Below, in pieces: positions 56,628-64,000 of a DNA stretch of 64,000 bases. Origin of the DNA: an uncultured Oscillibacter sp. (lineage in GTDB: Bacteria > Bacillota > Clostridia > Oscillospirales > Oscillospiraceae); contig CAJKKQ010000008.1 of assembly GCA_905200545.1 (NCBI GenBank), forward strand, positions 1-64,000. The letters are read 5' to 3'. The notes below the pieces were generated by a model, which was given only the letters and a program-made list of their open reading frames with translations, was not told the DNA's origin and ran no database searches. The position numbers and the translations under genes were made by a program. The first letter of the stretch is position 1. The number at the start of each line of letters is the position of its first letter.

Positions 56628-57341
56628 CTATCCCTCCAACTCCGCCCGGGTCAGGGCCAGCAGGGCGGCGGAGAGGCAGGAGCGGCTGATGGGCAGCCGG
56701 GTACCGTCGGCCAGCACTGCCTCGCTGCCCTCCACCCGTTCCACTGCCGCCGCCCGGACCAGATACCGCTGGTGGAGGCGGACAAAGCCGCCGCCCACCT
56801 CCTCCGCCACAGCGTCCAGCTTGCCATAGAAGGTATACTCCCGCCCGGGGGTGACACACTTCACCTGCCGCCGGTCGGAGACGAAGTACCGGATGTTGCT
56901 GATGGGGATACGGTAATAGGTGTCGCCGCTGCGGCAGATATAGGCGCGGTCCAGATCACGGTACAAGGCCGCCTGGGCCCGCTCCAGGATCTCCTCCAGC
57001 TGCTCCCCCTTGGGCGGCTTGAGAAGATACCCCAACGCGCCCACACTGTATCCGTCAAAGACCCGGTCTGCGTATCCGGTGACAAACACCAGCTGGAGCC
57101 CCGGATCGGCGGAACGCAGCCGCCGGGCAGTCTCCAAGCCGTCCAGTTCTCCCATCTCCATATCCAGAAACACCAGATCCAGTTCCCCGGCGTGGTGCTC
57201 CAGCCATTTGAGGAGCCCCTCGCCGGAGGAGAATTCAAAAAACGCCCCCGCACTTCGCCGGTGCTCCAACGCCCGTTCCAGGGCGGATCGGAGCACCAGC
57301 CTGGCGTCGTATATATCGTCACAGATGCCGATGCGCAGCAT
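56628..57341 (-). CDS. LytTR-type response regulator (AgrA-like)
   Basis: A 237-residue regulator. Receiver domain residues 1-125 with acidic pocket IGICDD (~5-8), phospho-acceptor Asp in DLVFLDMEMG (~57) and Lys in YLLKPPK. LytTR DNA-binding domain from about 135 (YYRIPISNIRYFVSDRRQVKCVTPGREYTFYGKLDAV; FVRLHQRYLVRAAAVERV). GGAGG precedes ATG 57341. Followed by the GHKL kinase gene. LytTR sites would be paired 9-bp repeats, which I could not identify confidently in the window. Confidence 0.94.
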   Translation of the reverse strand: MLRIGICDDIYDARLVLRSALERALEHRRSAGAFFEFSSGEGLLKWLEHHAGELDLVFLDMEMGELDGLETARRLRSADPGLQLVFVTGYADRVFDGYSVGALGYLLKPPKGEQLEEILERAQAALYRDLDRAYICRSGDTYYRIPISNIRYFVSDRRQVKCVTPGREYTFYGKLDAVAEEVGGGFVRLHQRYLVRAAAVERVEGSEAVLADGTRLPISRSCLSAALLALTRAELEG

Positions 57342-57356
57342 CCTCTTTCCTCCGTT

Positions 57357-57406
57357 TCCGCAGTCCCGCCCAAAGGCGGGACTTTTTTGCGGGAGGATCC
57401 TCCCGC
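57357..57406 (-). other. Two hairpins in the leader of the LytTR regulator gene
   Basis: AGTCCCGCC (57362-57370)/GGCGGGACT (57375-57383) and the perfect palindrome GCGGGAGGATCCTCCCGC (57389-57406) lie between promoter and start codon. The first is followed by a T-run on the plus strand, so in that direction it would be a terminator; for the leftward leader it may be a structured 5' UTR. Confidence 0.5.
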
Positions 57407-57416
57407 TGTTGGGGCT

Positions 57417-57445
57417 ATTCTACCACGGACACCCGGTTTCTCCAA
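57417..57445 (-). promoter_or_regulatory. Promoter of the LytTR/GHKL operon
   Basis: On the minus strand TTGGAG (57440-57445), 17 bases, TAGAAT (57417-57422). Confidence 0.55.
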
Positions 57446-57590
57446 ACCAAACTTGACATCAAAGCCGTCGTTTATGACATCCGGGCAGTACGTTTTTCCA
57501 AATTTGTCAGCCCGGCCGCCGGAAGTGACACCTCCGTTTGCGGCACCCATTCTGCCGCGGTACCCTGGTATCAACAAGGAGGGTAACAAC

Positions 57591-58364
57591 ATGACCAACA
57601 CCATCACCAGTCCCCGCTCCAGGATATGGAGCGTTCTTACCACCCCACCGTTGCTCCCCCAGGAGGGCCCCCGGCTGAAAACCAATCTGGACACCAATCT
57701 TTTGAAGCTGATCGCCATCGTCTCCATGCTCATCGACCACATCGGCGGCGCTTTCTTTCCGGAAACCGCGGTTTTTCGCTGGGTGGGGCGACTGGCCTTC
57801 CCCATCTTCTGCTACTGCCTGACGGTAGGGCTGCTGTACACCCGGGATATGAAAAAGTACCTGCTGCGGCTGGGGATCTTTGCCCTGGTGAGCCAGCCTT
57901 TCTACATTCTGGCCTTCCACCCGGTTTCGGAATTTTGGGAAAACCTCACCAACTGGAACATCTTCTTCACCCTGTTTCTCAGCCTCCTGGCCATGGCAGG
58001 GCTGAAGGAGCGGAAGTGGTGGCTGTTTGCTCTGGCCTTCTTCACCGTCAGCTGGTGGAACTTCGACTACTCCGGCTCCGGCATCCTGCTGATGCTGATT
58101 TTCTACCTCTGCCGCAATCATCCCAAGGCCGGGGCCGCCCTTTACTGCCTGAACTACCTCCCGGCCCTGTGGACCGGCCGGGCGGAAGATCCCCTGTGCC
58201 TGACGATGGGAGGCCTGTCCGTGGACTGGTCCTTCTTCGCCATCCTGGCGGCACCGCTCATCTTCCTGCCCCTGGGCTCCCGGCTGAAGATCAACAAGTG
58301 GTTCTTCTACATCTTCTATCCCGCCCATCTGGCCCTTATCGCCCTGGTGCGGAATCTCATGTGA
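57591..58364 (+). CDS. TraX-family membrane protein
   Basis: A 257-residue integral membrane protein with about seven hydrophobic segments. The TraX landmarks are LDTNLLKLIAIVSMLIDHIGGAFFPE, FRWVGRLAFPIFCYCLTVGLLYTRDMKKYLLRLGIFALVSQPFY and the end KINKWFFYIFYPAHLALIALVRNLM. F-plasmid TraX acetylates pilin, but chromosomal Firmicute homologues are common and uncharacterised; they resemble acyltransferase-3 membrane proteins. AAGGAGGG lies about eight bases before ATG 57591. It is followed closely by an ABC transporter, with 21 bases between, so it may be co-transcribed with it. Confidence 0.85.
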   Translation: MTNTITSPRSRIWSVLTTPPLLPQEGPRLKTNLDTNLLKLIAIVSMLIDHIGGAFFPETAVFRWVGRLAFPIFCYCLTVGLLYTRDMKKYLLRLGIFALVSQPFYILAFHPVSEFWENLTNWNIFFTLFLSLLAMAGLKERKWWLFALAFFTVSWWNFDYSGSGILLMLIFYLCRNHPKAGAALYCLNYLPALWTGRAEDPLCLTMGGLSVDWSFFAILAAPLIFLPLGSRLKINKWFFYIFYPAHLALIALVRNLM

Positions 58365-58385
58365 ATCCAGAAAGGAATGACAACT

Positions 58386-59129
<744 letters not shown>

Positions 59130-59133
59130 GACC

Positions 59134-61257
59134 ATGAAGACATTTACGCAAGTGTATGCCGCCCTGCGGCGAAAAAACAAGGGGCAGTACGCCCTGCTCA
59201 CCGGCTGCTGCTTTTTCTCCGTGCTGCTGATCACCGCCTATGTGTGCATGATGCGCTCCCCCACCATTCTCTCAGTGCTGCCGGAGGGTGGAGACAGCCG
59301 CAAGCAGGTGATGATGATTTTTGTTCTAGCCGTCATCGGATGCGCCGTGTTCACCACCTACGCCGCCGGTCTCTTTTTCCGGCAGAAATCCCGGGAAACC
59401 GGCGTGTTCCTGGCTCTGGGGGCTTCCCGAAAGCAGCTGAAACGAGAACTGCGCCGGGATCTGGCCATCATCTCCCTGGGCGCCTGCGCCGCTGGGGCTA
59501 TTCTGGGCGGCCCTCTGGCCTGGGGGCTGTGGCAGGTGTTCCGGGCACTGGTGGTGGACATGGAGGAGATGTCCCTTACCTTTGACCCGGCAGCCTACAC
59601 CTACGCCCTGGCCTTTTCCGCTTATGTGACTGCCATGCTCTTTTTCCTGGGGGGCCGGTCTATCCGCAAGACCAACATCATGGACGTAGTTCAGGAGTCC
59701 CACAAATCCGAACCCATCCGTGAGGTGAAGCACTGGTACGGCTGGGTAGGGATGATTCTGCTGGCTGTGGGCGGTTTCTGCGGCTACATCGCCCCCACCG
59801 TGTTTGTCCGGGGCCTTCACTGGTACCCTCCGGAGGGGCTCACCGCTGTTTTCTACCTGCCCGCCCTGGTAGGACTGTATATGATTCTGCTCCACACCGT
59901 AGCCAACGGCTGGGGCGGCAAGCGGCGTAAGTATCAGGATATGATCTCTGTGTCCCAGATGCGTTTTCAGGGCCAGCAGACCGTGCGGAATATGCTGGTG
60001 ATGACGGTACTCATCGCCGGGGCTTACTTCGCCACCTTTTACGCCCCCATGCTGGGCACCGGCGCCATGATGGGCTACGACGCCCGGCCGGTGGACTATG
60101 CCTATCACTTCCGCGCCGACCAGGACATCCCCCAGGAGGGTGAAGTACGCGCTCTGGCGGAGGAATATAACGTTTCCATTACCTCCTGGGCCCAGGCCCC
60201 CATGGCCCGGCTGGCAGTGGACGGAACCAGGCAAGTGGAGACCGAGGGATCTCTGGGCACCACCTGGGAGAGCGTCTACTATGAGCAGGCCAAATCCGAC
60301 CTTTTCCTCTCCGAGTCCGCCTACAACGCCCTTACCGGAGAAGATCTGAACCTGCAGCCCGGGGAGATCGCCGGAATTATGGACGCCACCGGCGACGGCC
60401 AGGGTGTTTTCGGCGGAGAAGTCTCCCTGGTCACCAACCCCATCACCGGGGAGCGGTGGCCGGTGACCATGGTGGAAGATCTACGCAATGACCTTCTCTT
60501 TGGCCGTTATGTGGTGGACGACGCCGACTACAAGAAGATGACCGCCAGTCTTCCCGACGACTGGCGGGAGGAAATGGTATTCTTCAACGTGGAGAATGAC
60601 CAAGAGACCTACGATTTTGCCAAGGCTCTCTTTTATGAGATCGTGGACCGCTCCGGTCCGGAAGTTGCACTGTACGACAGTTTCGATCCCATTGCGCGGG
60701 AGATCGAACTTGCCGAAACAGGGGAGTACTTTCTGGATCCGGAGACCTGCGAGAAGTACGGCTTTCCCTCCATCGACTACGGCCAACGGGACAGTTCCAA
60801 CTTCCGCCTCTACTGGCAGTACATGCCCCATTTCCGGGTGCTGGATAAGGCGGACTTCGTCAAGACCACAGCGGTATTCCTGATGCTCTTCCTCTTTATC
60901 GCCATTGTCTGCTTTTCCGCTGTGATTGTCATCGCCTTCACTCGCTGCCTCACCATTGCCATTACAAACCGGCGAGTCTATGACGACCTGCGCCGCCTGG
61001 GTTCCCCAAGGGAATATCTGTTCCATTCCGCCCGCAGCCAGGTACGCCGTGTGTTCCTGGTTCCCATGGTGACCGGCACCACCCTGATCTACGCCTTCTA
61101 TACCATGATCATGTACTTCAACGACAATCGCCTGACTACGGGCGAGGTGGCCGGGCTTGGCATCTGTCTGCTGCTGATCGCCGCCGTGTCCGCGGTGCTC
61201 TATGGGGTCTATCGGCTCACCCGCCGCAGCGTGTGCCGCAAACTGGGCATCGGATAA
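59134..61257 (+). CDS. BceB-like FtsX permease
   Basis: A 707-residue permease with ten predicted membrane segments: one near residue 25-45, three in 60-190, two in 205-245, one near 285, then a large outside loop (about 310-575), and three C-terminal segments (FVKTTAVFLMLFLFIAIVCFSAVIVIAF; VPMVTGTTLIYAFYTMIMYF; GLGICLLLIAAVSAVLYGVY). The single large loop between segments 7 and 8 is the BceB hallmark used to recognise peptide antibiotics. No kinase/regulator lies directly next to it; the nearest is bceRS about 0.9 kb downstream. Confidence 0.9.
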   Translation: MKTFTQVYAALRRKNKGQYALLTGCCFFSVLLITAYVCMMRSPTILSVLPEGGDSRKQVMMIFVLAVIGCAVFTTYAAGLFFRQKSRETGVFLALGASRKQLKRELRRDLAIISLGACAAGAILGGPLAWGLWQVFRALVVDMEEMSLTFDPAAYTYALAFSAYVTAMLFFLGGRSIRKTNIMDVVQESHKSEPIREVKHWYGWVGMILLAVGGFCGYIAPTVFVRGLHWYPPEGLTAVFYLPALVGLYMILLHTVANGWGGKRRKYQDMISVSQMRFQGQQTVRNMLVMTVLIAGAYFATFYAPMLGTGAMMGYDARPVDYAYHFRADQDIPQEGEVRALAEEYNVSITSWAQAPMARLAVDGTRQVETEGSLGTTWESVYYEQAKSDLFLSESAYNALTGEDLNLQPGEIAGIMDATGDGQGVFGGEVSLVTNPITGERWPVTMVEDLRNDLLFGRYVVDDADYKKMTASLPDDWREEMVFFNVENDQETYDFAKALFYEIVDRSGPEVALYDSFDPIAREIELAETGEYFLDPETCEKYGFPSIDYGQRDSSNFRLYWQYMPHFRVLDKADFVKTTAVFLMLFLFIAIVCFSAVIVIAFTRCLTIAITNRRVYDDLRRLGSPREYLFHSARSQVRRVFLVPMVTGTTLIYAFYTMIMYFNDNRLTTGEVAGLGICLLLIAAVSAVLYGVYRLTRRSVCRKLGIG

Positions 61258-61280
61258 AAACCGGCGCTGCTGCCGGAACA

Positions 61281-61320
61281 GCGGGAATGGCCTCCGTGAA
61301 AACACGGAGGCCATTCCCGC
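61281..61320. other. Perfect 18-bp hairpin after the BceB-like gene
   Basis: GCGGGAATGGCCTCCGTG, loop AAAA, then the exact complement. No T-run on the plus strand. Just before it (61260-61276) CCGGC-GCTGCT-GCCGG with an A-run reads as a terminator on the minus strand, though no leftward gene lies to the right. Confidence 0.6.
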
Positions 61321-61447
61321 TATAGCCGTCATTCGGGAGATCTATGCTGCAAAAAATCCTTCTATTGCGCTGTGCAACCCAAAGTTGACAAATAGTTGAT
61401 GGCACATATTCGGGATTTTCTTTATAATTGGGGCAGAGGTGATGCAA

Positions 61448-62074
61448 ATGAGCATAGGGGCCAGGATCGCTGAACTGCGAAAAGAACATCGTGTTTCCCA
61501 AGAGTATCTTGCGGAAAAGCTGGGTGTCAGCCGGCAAGCCGTATCAAAATGGGAACAGGACTTGACCCATCCCGACACAGGAAACCTAATCAAGCTGGCC
61601 GAGCTGTTCCATGTTTCTGTTGAATATCTTGCAACCGGGAAAACGGAAGATCCCGCTCCCACTGAAAGGCCCGCGAAGCGCCGCTTCAAATGGAAGAAAG
61701 AGCATGTTGCCAGCATCATCGTTTCCGCCGCATTTTGTCTTGTGATAGCCGGAATCATTCGGATCGCCACTTTACCTGTGGACTGGGATGCGGGTGCCTG
61801 CGCAGGGGGCTATGCCACGCATATTTTCAATATTTATGGCGATGAATTGGTTCAGAATTATCTGAACGCCTCTTCAAAAAAAGACGACATCCTCTCTATT
61901 TCCGCTGTACCTGGAACACAGGAGGCAGAATGGGAGGGAAGGACGATCTTTCTCCATTTTGATATTCAATATGAGGATCGTTTTGAAGGAACAACCACCG
62001 AGCATCTAACTTTTATCGGAAACCGGTACTGGTTCGACACGTTCAAGTGGCGGGGCGCTATCATAGCAGGGTGA
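61448..62074 (+). CDS. XRE-family regulator with one membrane span and outside domain
   Basis: A 208-residue protein. Residues 1-65: HTH (IGARIAELRKEHRVSQEYLAEKLGVSRQAVSKWEQDLTHPDTGNLIKLAELFHVSVEYLATG). A basic linker leads to a membrane span near 82-104 (VASIIVSAAFCLVIAGIIRIATL), then about 100 residues outside with no family I can name. Start at ATG 61448, six bases after AGAGGTG; earlier GTG and ATG codons are closer to or inside that site. TATAAT at 61423-61428 is a likely -10. The 190 bases before it hold only hairpins. The Bce modules on both sides suggest a link to envelope stress, by context only. Confidence 0.85.
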   Translation: MSIGARIAELRKEHRVSQEYLAEKLGVSRQAVSKWEQDLTHPDTGNLIKLAELFHVSVEYLATGKTEDPAPTERPAKRRFKWKKEHVASIIVSAAFCLVIAGIIRIATLPVDWDAGACAGGYATHIFNIYGDELVQNYLNASSKKDDILSISAVPGTQEAEWEGRTIFLHFDIQYEDRFEGTTTEHLTFIGNRYWFDTFKWRGAIIAG

Positions 62075-62168
62075 TGTCCTTGTGTCTGCAGCACACCCGG
62101 CACCCCCCACCGTCATTGACAATCCCATCACAGGATGGTAGGCTTTTTCCTATCAAGGAGGTAGGGCC

Positions 62169-62843
62169 ATGTATCGTATTTTTGTGGTGGAAGATGACGA
62201 GGTCATCGCAGGGGCTGTGGCCCGGCACCTGGAGGGGTGGGGCTATACCGTCCGCTGCGCCCGGGAATTTGACCGGGTGCTCCAGGAATTCGCCGCCTTT
62301 GACCCCCAGCTGGTCCTGCTGGATATCTCCCTGCCCTTTTTCAATGGCTACCACTGGTGCCAGGAAATCCGTAAGGTCTCCAAGGTGCCCATTTTATTTT
62401 TGACCTCCGCAGGAGACAGCATCCATACCGTCATGGCCATGCAGCTGGGCGGGGACGACCTGCTCTCCAAGCCCTTTGACCTGCAGGTCCTCTCCGCCAA
62501 GATCCAGGCTATGCTGCGCCGGGCCTATGACTTCGGCCCGCCGGCGCAGCTGCTCCAGTGCGGAGGGGCAGTGCTGAACGTGTCCGACGGGACGCTGACT
62601 GTGGCCGGGCAGCGGGTGGAACTGACGCGCAACGAATTCCGCATTTTACAGATGCTGCTGGAGCGCAAGGGCCAGACCGTCAGCCGGGAGGCATTGATGA
62701 CCAGGCTGTGGGAGTCCGACAGTTTCGTGGATGAAAACACCCTCACCGTCAACGTGGGCCGTCTGCGGCGGAAGCTGGAGGCGGCGGGGCTGCCGGACTT
62801 GATCCACACCCGCAAGGGTACGGGCTATCTGGTGGAGGAGTGA
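62169..62843 (+). CDS. bceR: OmpR-family response regulator (BceR-like)
   Basis: A 224-residue regulator. Receiver: acidic pocket VVEDDE (~6-10), phospho-Asp in LVLLDISLP (~52), Thr/Ser in FLTSAGD and Lys in LSKPFD (~102). Winged-helix domain from about 128 (LTRNEFRILQMLLERKGQTVSREALMTRLWESDSFVDENTLTVNVGRLRRKL). AAGGAGG precedes ATG. The following kinase is of the short intramembrane-sensing type and a BceA-like gene comes next, which together give the BceRS-AB layout. The DNA motif at 63834 fits its expected site. Confidence 0.9.
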   Translation: MYRIFVVEDDEVIAGAVARHLEGWGYTVRCAREFDRVLQEFAAFDPQLVLLDISLPFFNGYHWCQEIRKVSKVPILFLTSAGDSIHTVMAMQLGGDDLLSKPFDLQVLSAKIQAMLRRAYDFGPPAQLLQCGGAVLNVSDGTLTVAGQRVELTRNEFRILQMLLERKGQTVSREALMTRLWESDSFVDENTLTVNVGRLRRKLEAAGLPDLIHTRKGTGYLVEE

Positions 62844-62846
62844 TCC

Positions 62847-63830
62847 ATGGTGCTTTGGGCATATCTGAAGCGGCAGTGGAAGCTGCTGCTGTTGCTGGTG
62901 GGGATCGCCGCAGTGTTCGCGGCTGTGTTCTCCCTGTACGACCTGCCGGTGGAGGCGGTGGGGTATGGGGCGGCGCTGTGCGTGGTGCTGGGGATTATCC
63001 TGTTCCTGCTGGGCTTCCGGCGGTTTTACACCCGGCACCGGGAGCTGCAGCGGTTGCTGGACCGGGCGGAGGAGCCGGTGCTGCCCCTCCCCCCTGCCGG
63101 GGATCTGCTGGAAGCAGACTACCAGGCGCTGCTGACGGCGGTGGCCTCCCACCGGACGAAGCTCTTGGCCCGGGAGCGGGACAAGCTGGAGGACATGACC
63201 GACTACTACTCCCTCTGGGCCCACCAGATCAAAACCCCCATGGCCGCGGCCAGCCTTCTGCTGCAGGAGGACCCCCCGCCCCGGGAGCCGCTGGAGGCGG
63301 AACTCCTGAAAATCGGGCAGTATGTAGACATGGTTCTCGGCTACCTGCGGCTGGACAGCGACTCCACCGACTATGTCTTTCAGGACACGGAACTGGACAT
63401 TCTGATCCGTCAGGCGGTGCGGAAATTCGCCCGGCTGTTCATTCTCAAACACATCACGTTGGACTTCCGGGAAACCGGCCGCAAAGTGGTAACCGACGGC
63501 AAGTGGCTGAGCTTCGTGGTGGAGCAGCTTTTATCCAACGCCCTGAAATACACGCCAGCCGGAGGCACCGTCCGCATTTACGGAGACGGGGAGACATTGG
63601 TGATCGCCGACACCGGCATCGGCATCCGGGAGGAGGATCTGCCCCGGGTCTTTGAGAAGGGCTTCACCGGCTACAACGGACGCACCGGGCAAAAGTCCAC
63701 CGGAATCGGGCTGTACCTGTGCCGCCGGGTGACGGAGAAGCTGGGTCACGGCCTGACCATTGTCTCCCGGCCGGGACAGGGCACCATCGTCCGGCTGGAT
63801 CTGAGCCGGAAACAGCGGACCATGGAGTGA
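62847..63830 (+). CDS. bceS: Intramembrane-sensing histidine kinase (BceS-like)
   Basis: A 327-residue kinase with two adjacent N-terminal membrane segments (LLLLLVGIAAVFAAVFSLY; GYGAALCVVLGIILFLLGF) and almost no outside loop, the hallmark of BceS-type kinases that depend on a transporter for sensing. Phospho-acceptor His in SLWAHQIKTPMAAASLLL (~128), N-box FVVEQLLSNALKYTP, G1 DTGIGIREEDLPRVFEKG and G2 STGIGLYLCRRVTEKLGH. Starts three bases after bceR. GGAGGAGTG precedes ATG. Confidence 0.93.
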   Translation: MVLWAYLKRQWKLLLLLVGIAAVFAAVFSLYDLPVEAVGYGAALCVVLGIILFLLGFRRFYTRHRELQRLLDRAEEPVLPLPPAGDLLEADYQALLTAVASHRTKLLARERDKLEDMTDYYSLWAHQIKTPMAAASLLLQEDPPPREPLEAELLKIGQYVDMVLGYLRLDSDSTDYVFQDTELDILIRQAVRKFARLFILKHITLDFRETGRKVVTDGKWLSFVVEQLLSNALKYTPAGGTVRIYGDGETLVIADTGIGIREEDLPRVFEKGFTGYNGRTGQKSTGIGLYLCRRVTEKLGHGLTIVSRPGQGTIVRLDLSRKQRTME

Positions 63831-63833
63831 TCC

Positions 63834-63849
63834 CTTACAAAACTGTAAG
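63834..63849. promoter_or_regulatory. BceR-type binding site CTTACAAAACTGTAAG
   Basis: Perfect inverted repeat CTTACA-N4-TGTAAG, matching TNACA-N4-TGTAA described for BceR-like regulators. A second half-site ACTGTAAG at 63862-63869 repeats the right half exactly 20 bases on. It lies about 55 bases upstream of TATACT (63903-63908), the probable -10 of the next operon. Confidence 0.7.
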
Positions 63850-63938
63850 ATACGGAGCCGGACTGTAAGCCAAAACCATGGTGGGCAGCCCGGCTCCCTT
63901 GCTATACTGGGGCCATCCCAAGCAAGGAGGCATGTTTT

Positions 63939-64000
63939 ATGGCACTGCTGGAAGTACAGCATCTGCAGAAAATCTACACCACCCGCTTCGGCGGCAACCA
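63939..64000 (+). CDS. bceA: ABC ATPase N-terminus, BceA-like (3' truncated by window end)
   Basis: ATG 63939 follows AAGGAGG (63924-63930) by eight bases. The visible 20 residues, MALLEVQHLQKIYTTRFGGN, match the first strand of BceA-type ATPases (EVxxLxKIYxTRFGG). It is downstream of bceRS and of the BceR-type site, so the genes probably form a BceRSAB resistance and detection module. Confidence 0.8.
   Translation, partial: MALLEVQHLQKIYTTRFGGN

Noticed and set aside
57591..58364. TraX as evidence of an integrated conjugative element
   Set aside because: No relaxase, coupling protein, integrase or attachment repeats nearby; chromosomal TraX homologues are common in Firmicutes.

Overview
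The window looks like chromosome from a GC-rich, low-complexity-cell-wall Firmicute of the class Clostridia, most likely an Oscillospiraceae-type gut anaerobe (Flavonifractor/Lawsonibacter/Oscillibacter-like). This is inference from gene content: strong AGGAGG ribosome sites, Gram-positive lipoprotein signals, an S-layer-homology protein, a BlaI/BlaR1 pair, Bce-type antibiotic-sensing modules, a NiaR repressor and an oxygen-sensitive siroheme sulfite reductase. No rRNA, tRNA, CRISPR array, insertion sequence or phage gene is visible.

Layout. 1-6.2 kb: end of an unknown gene, then a leftward five-gene operon with an Fbp/Afu-type ABC importer (fused permease, ATPase, lipoprotein), a small membrane protein and a HAD phosphatase, driven by a consensus promoter with a LacI/CcpA-like operator. 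6.3-9.8 kb: a heterodimeric ABC exporter with a second operator of the same type. 10.0-15.4 kb: rightward branched-chain amino-acid importer livKHMGF, preceded by a 94-codon frame extremely rich in Ile/Leu/Val and a terminator, an arrangement that looks like transcription attenuation. 15.4-17.2 kb: niaR and a NiaR-controlled EIIC-like membrane protein. 17.2-22.5 kb: a membrane XRE regulator and a leftward tetR-yknXYZ/macAB-like efflux operon with two tandem TetR-type operators. 22.7-25.7 kb: a 983-residue secreted Asp/Tyr-rich repeat protein with SLH domains. 25.9-27.3 kb: MATE exporter.

27.5-45.9 kb is one long leftward run of 17 genes. The promoter-distal part makes siroheme (CobA-HemD fusion, SirC), imports a metal chelate (FecBCD-type) and carries a siroheme/4Fe-4S sulfite reductase-like protein and a CoA-disulfide-reductase/rhodanese flavoprotein. 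The promoter-proximal part is a catabolic cluster: DUF1537 acid-sugar kinase, PdxA-like dehydrogenase, Fe-alcohol dehydrogenase, two DHDPS-family aldolases, two FAH-family hydrolases, a TAXI-TRAP transporter and a VOC protein. The divergent gene at 46.2 kb encodes a PrpR-N/Fis-type regulator whose AAA+ core is degenerate.

48.4-51.6 kb: blaI-blaR1-like pair with two operator copies. 52-55 kb: a GT4 glycosyltransferase, a choice-of-anchor-A-like protein with a long Thr/Ser linker, and a small protein sharing the same C-terminal module, a possible surface or spore-coat set. 55.4-57.4 kb: GHKL kinase/LytTR regulator. 57.6-64 kb: TraX-like protein, a BceAB-like transporter, a membrane XRE regulator, bceRS and the start of another bceA, whose promoter region carries a perfect BceR-type box.

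Starts were moved to the codon with the best ribosome site wherever the longest frame ran through upstream sequence; each move is noted in the entry.
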